Positions 59,988 through 64,000 of a stretch of DNA of 64,000 bases are shown here, piece by piece (positions within the stretch are counted from its first letter, which is position 1; the number at the start of each line of letters is the position of its first letter). The notes beneath the pieces are model-generated. The model did not search any database, was not told where the DNA came from, and worked only from the letters and a program-made list of their open reading frames with translations. Both the position numbers and the translations under genes were made by a program. Location of the stretch: the NCBI GenBank assembly GCA_029532625.1, contig JARFXM010000004.1, positions 2,728,001 to 2,792,000 of the forward strand, given 5' to 3'. The DNA is from Lomentospora prolificans (Eukaryota > Ascomycota > Sordariomycetes > Microascales > Microascaceae).

Positions 59988-61615
59988 AGGGTGCGTTGAA
60001 GGAAAAAAAAATCCCCCCGTAATTCTTGGAATGGCGAGATACATCTTTGGTTGCAGCGGGTTTACATGGACATGTGATGGGTGTTGGGTGAATCTTTTCT
60101 TTTTCTTTTTTTCTTCTTTCCTGCTGGGGCAAGATTCGTGTCTCTTGGTCAACGAACGTAGAGCGGCTGTAATTTCCGGTTCACCTTCACATCGCCCAGG
60201 CATATACTGTATTAGTACGAGTAGGGCATTTACATAACGAGCAGTCAAATGGTGGCTGGAAAATCGGATCGCTACTTTTCCTGCGAGCAAACCGGTCGAA
60301 GTTGTTGGTGAGATTCATGGAAGCTTTACTTAACCCTTGGGGCCCGTGTCTTCGTTCCTCATCCGTTAGATCCATGTTCCTGCCTTTAGTGCACTAGCCT
60401 AGCCAAATCCCCGGAAAGGCACTATTAGATGTAAGCCGCGCCGCACCGGTCTACACCGAACGAACCGAAAGTTTAATAATCCCTCTCCATCCGTTCTTCT
60501 TAGGTTGTGGCGGAGCGAGCAAACCGCGAAATGCCTGCAGCCTCTCTCTCTCTTCCCCGACGTCCTCGCTAGACCAGGCAGGTCCTTCCGTGGTCCCGAG
60601 CCTTGTACTGCGCCGTGCTCGGGTATCGAACGGGGTCCCCGCTGCCGATTGCGCGTGTTGGTCCAAGATCCCTGGCTCTATTTTCTTTTTTTCTTTATTT
60701 CTTTTCTTTTTTTCACTATTATTCCTCCTTTCCCTTCTCCCCCCTTTCCTTTCCTCCCCCCCCTTCTCCTGCGTCGGCAAGCAAACTACGTTCGAGCGGG
60801 TACGGCCGCCCCTATGTTCCTTTTGGGGCGTCGTACATGAAGAGTTTTTTTTCCACGAGATGGAAGCCCATGGAATCGCCAAGCATCGACTGCTCCTTCG
60901 GTCAGCGGTCCGGTAATGGGGTATTACTTGTACTTGGAGGTGCCGCAGCAACGGGAGACTCGGGGGAGGGGTATACATCGAAGTGCCGCCCCCTACGAGT
61001 AGATGCATCTCCGGTCCCAGTTGTTATTGCTTTTTTTTGCTTTTTCTTCTTGGCTTATACCGGTCCGATGGCCGTGGGCGCAGGGACCTTGCCGAACAGC
61101 GTTGTATGTGTGCGATGACAAGGGCGGTGTGAGCTGACAGAAATGACGAGTTGAAGTTGGAACTTGGCTCTTAGTGGCGAGGTAATACGAAGATACAAGG
61201 GGCAGGAATTCAGGTGCCGGTGTGGTGTGGGATGCGGGCCTTAGCGTGGGGAACGTGACGAACAGAGCATGCTCAACGAGGAAGAAAAATCACTCGCTTA
61301 CAACCCAAGATGATTGGAATCTGCAGCGAGAGGCAAAGAGGGAAAGGGGATATTCTCTGGCAGTCTTGCGATTGGTGGCGTGGCGAATATGCCAAATCAA
61401 CAACTTTTTATCTGTCCTTGGGCGAAGTCAAACTAATCTCTCTTACGCTTATGGAAAGGGGTACTCTAATACATGGGATTGATGACCGTGACTGGGGAAT
61501 ATTGAAGAGCAATGGGAATGGGTGAAGCAAAGAACAATGCTGGCCGCCGGCTCTTCCCGCTCGTGCGTACGCCCTAAGCTCCTCTGATGTTGGGAGTGCC
61601 ATTTCTGGAGGCACT
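59988..61615. other. Convergent intergenic region SEC62/GNAT
   Basis: About 1.6 kb between two 3' ends. It includes pyrimidine-rich runs (60680-60770) and short A/T homopolymers. Frames up to 185 codons on minus (60451-61008) are low-complexity and mirrored on plus; none is supported. No RNA gene is seen. Confidence 0.6.
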
Positions 61616-62303
61616 CTATGATAGCTGTTTGTAGAAAAAGGTTTCGGATTTAAGGCCCCCTCCAGGACTTATAGCATAATTTGGAATCCTGCCGACCTCA
61701 ACATACCCGAGCTTCCTATACAAGTTCTCCGCTACCGTTCCTGACTCGGTGTCGGTCATCTAGAAGATTATGCTAGTGTTAGCGTGATCTGTGCCTCATT
61801 GTAGGTGCCAGAGTTTCTCGGAGCGAGCTGTCCGGATCAGCTTTAGAGTGCGCCTTGAGACTTACCAAAAGCGTTCTTCCTCGTCGGTAAGCCTCCGCTT
61901 CCAGCGCCTTCATCAAGGCCGTCGCGCCACCTCTTCTTCGGAACTTGGGGCTGACGATGAGTTTCTCAACCCAGCCTCGGAAAGGGCCAGTTTCAGAATA
62001 GGGTACAGAGAGAGTAACGGCACCCATGAGCTGTAGTCCAGACTGCGTAGGCTGAGGTTCGGATTCGTCAAATAGGAGAATCATAAAACGTTTGTCTTCG
62101 CGGATATCGGCGATGACATCCTTCCAGAACTTGAGCAGCTTGTCTTGGTCAACGGGTGGCAGAAAGGTGACTATGCTGTGATCTGCTGTGATACAGTTGG
62201 CGTGAATGGCAGCCAGATATGGGATGAGGTGGGTCTCATTTTCGGTGAAGAGCCGAGTCGACAGAGCGGGCGGTAGTGCCCCAGTGAAATCAGAAGACAT
62301 CAT
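61616..62303 (-). CDS. GNAT-family N-acetyltransferase, 2 exons
   Basis: Exons on minus 62303-61866 and 61759-61616; 582 nt, 193 aa. The GNAT core is plain: LMGAVTLSVPYSETGPFRGW (beta strands 2-4), VEKLIVSPKFRRRGGATALM with the acetyl-CoA pyrophosphate-binding R-R-x-G-x-A-like motif, LEAEAYRRGRTLL, then across the intron MTDTESGTVAENLYRKLGY, the usual last alpha-beta unit. The ending SETFFYKQL is also typical. Small stand-alone fungal GNATs of this kind may acetylate small amines or proteins; the substrate cannot be told. Two ATGs are adjacent (62303 and 62300) and either may be used. The intron is needed: reading through it loses the conserved ENLYRKLGY. Confidence 0.92.
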
Positions 62304-64000
62304 GTTTTGTGTCTTCCTAACTGCGGTGATGACTTGGGATTTCCACTCGAATACTTGGGTTCTGCTTCGGTAAAAGAAAAAACCTAGCTTACTCTCTCGT
62401 AAATGTGAGCTCGTGATGGAAGGGACCAGGCGCTCTTATACGCCTTCGTCTTCTCGCCTGACTCCTTAATCCTGGGGTGGAGGAATAAAAGAATAGGGTT
62501 AGGCGCGAGCCGATGTTAGCATGACCATAAAGGGTTATACCTGTGTGTGCGAGTAGTTTGCCGAGGATTTTTCTGCTTCACCACAACGAGTAGGTGCAAG
62601 ATTCGAGGAAATATCTCACTTTTTTTTTTTTCCTTTCCCTTGCAGGATGCGGTAGGAGAAGCGGTTGGCAACACTAAGAAGAAACGGTAGGGCTCAGAGC
62701 GGACCGGCCAGGGTTTTGTGCTATTAGTAGGTAATTGCTAAAGACTAGGATCCATGGATGAGATGAATATTGCCTCAGCGACGCCATTGACCTAACAGAG
62801 AAGCTGCCTTTCCGAGAAGAGTAGAGAATTGTCTCGTCTCGCACCCCCTTGTTCTCTTGCCTCAACTCGTCTCCATCAGGACGGCGGCGATTTACCTACT
62901 ACGACTTGCTGCGCGAGTAACTTGAAATGGCTCCAAGGCAACATGCAGACGCACGTACAGTGTCGAGTCTTGCATCGAAGGTACATTTCTTTGCCCTTCC
63001 CCTTGCGCTATTCGACGGTTGCAAGTAGAGTGGACATTTCGCAATGCAGATGGTGGAGGGTTGCGGACGCAGGGGCAGTCGATGGTTGTTGAGAGTTAAT
63101 GCGGTGCGCTCACACTGCTTGCATTCGGTTTCCTTGTTCACCTCTCTGCCTCCCAGCCGTCCTGGGCAATAGCCGGCCGTGATGCGTGATGATGGCCGAG
63201 TGGGTAATAGATGTGGAAGAAGGTAACGGAGATGCGCGAAGCACCACACCTGCAGGAGAAAGCTGTGTGCTTGGGTGACGTACGTACATGAGCAAGTAGA
63301 GGTGTGATTTGCGACGAGATTATCATTGTGTGGGCCAACGCACAATATGTTGAGAGTCAAGCTTGCTTGCTCCAATGCGGTTTCCTCCGTCATGACCATG
63401 GCTCGATCCTTCCCAGCTTCGATTAACCCGGCAGATGGCAGAAGGTACGCACGGTACAGTCCTGTGAAGATGATTGACTGGCTGAATGTGAAGGGTTCCT
63501 TCTATTCACGACGTTGATAATGTTCATATGGTATCATGCTGGTCAATTACAATGGCTGGCACCTGCCTTCAAGTCAGCTAGCCAGGCTACCTGCGTCGCC
63601 TCCCGAATATTTAGCACGCCTAATAATAAAACGTCGAGTCCATTTCGGTTCCGGCTTCCGCGCGCTGGCTGTGGCGGCCGTGCCGCGTCCCGGGCGCTCG
63701 CCAAGGAGGGCGAGCGAGGGCGAGGTGGTCTCGGAACGCGGCATAGGCTTTCTCACCGACGCGCTATCAATTGATGAATTTGTTATTCTAAAGCTCACAT
63801 TTTCTTCATACCGTGAATACCAACGGTTTCTGTCCTTTCTGAGAACGAGAAGCTATTGTCGACGTCACCATGATCTTGAACCTGCCAGTGGCTTTGGGAT
63901 TCACCCTTCTGTTAGCATTGTACGAAGTAACATGGAAGTTTCGCCTTGGCCCTGAAGCTATGGTCGGGACGTAGCGTAACCCGGAAGGCAGCAAGGGTTT
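62304..64000. other. Right-hand flank, no supported gene
   Basis: About 1.7 kb upstream of the GNAT gene to the window end. It contains a T-rich run near 62619-62630 and the GNAT promoter. Frames such as 63536-63955 plus and 62899-63399 minus overlap on opposite strands and have no known domain. A neighbouring gene may begin beyond 64000. Confidence 0.55.

Noticed and set aside
63536..63955. 139-codon plus-strand frame near the right edge
   Set aside because: Arg/Pro/Ser-rich composition typical of spurious GC-rich frames, and overlapped by a minus-strand frame.

Overview
The window is nuclear DNA from a filamentous ascomycete, most likely a Sordariomycete. Genes are broken by short GT-AG introns (about 45-170 nt) with CTAAC/CTGAC-like branch sites, gaps between genes are long, and every protein that can be recognised has its closest pattern in Sordariomycetes. 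The alpha subunit is of the MagA/GNA-3 type and the MAPK carries the TGY loop of Hog1/OSM1. From memory, the Magnaporthe oryzae loci for OSM1, glycogen phosphorylase and MagA also lie close together, so Magnaporthales or a relative is my guess at the order; this is inference, not proof.

Twelve protein-coding genes were rebuilt exon by exon. In eleven, phases were checked across all junctions. The RRM gene has an ambiguous 3' end and an uncertain start, the SH3 gene needs one base fewer to stay in frame, and PAG1 lacks its first coding exon. Eight consecutive genes lie on the minus strand: AVL9 (246-2728), HOG1/OSM1 (6585-8315), glycogen phosphorylase GPH1 (13204-16438), group III G-alpha (20447-21980), an SH3/zinc-finger protein (28267-31035), an anoctamin/Ist2-like membrane protein (34497-37302), a two-RRM MSSP/RBMS-like protein (38093-40236) and NADPH-cytochrome P450 reductase (44341-46602). 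Then come the giant morphogenesis protein PAG1/Tao3/Furry on plus (about 48833-56591), the U5 snRNP protein DIB1 on minus (57349-57927), SEC62 on plus (58587-59987) and a GNAT acetyltransferase on minus (61616-62303). DIB1/SEC62 share a 0.66 kb divergent intergenic region; PAG1/DIB1 and SEC62/GNAT converge.

Functionally, the left third is a stress and nutrient signalling block: the osmostress MAPK, the cAMP-linked G-alpha and a glycogen phosphorylase that has a PKA-like RRPS site and several AGGGG (STRE) elements upstream. The rest is secretory or membrane biology (AVL9, SEC62, anoctamin, the P450 reductase at the ER), polarity (PAG1) and RNA biology (DIB1, RRM protein).

I found no secondary-metabolite cluster, transposon, rRNA, tRNA or CRISPR-like structure, and no convincing undescribed system. 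The most useful leads are a one-base frame break in a G8 run in the SH3/zinc-finger gene, unresolved ends of the RRM gene, a tandem in-frame start in the G-alpha gene that would decide its lipid modification, and several stop-free introns. The long gaps (3.5-6.3 kb) hold homopolymers, a G-run cluster, a 22-bp palindrome and small duplications, but no supported genes.
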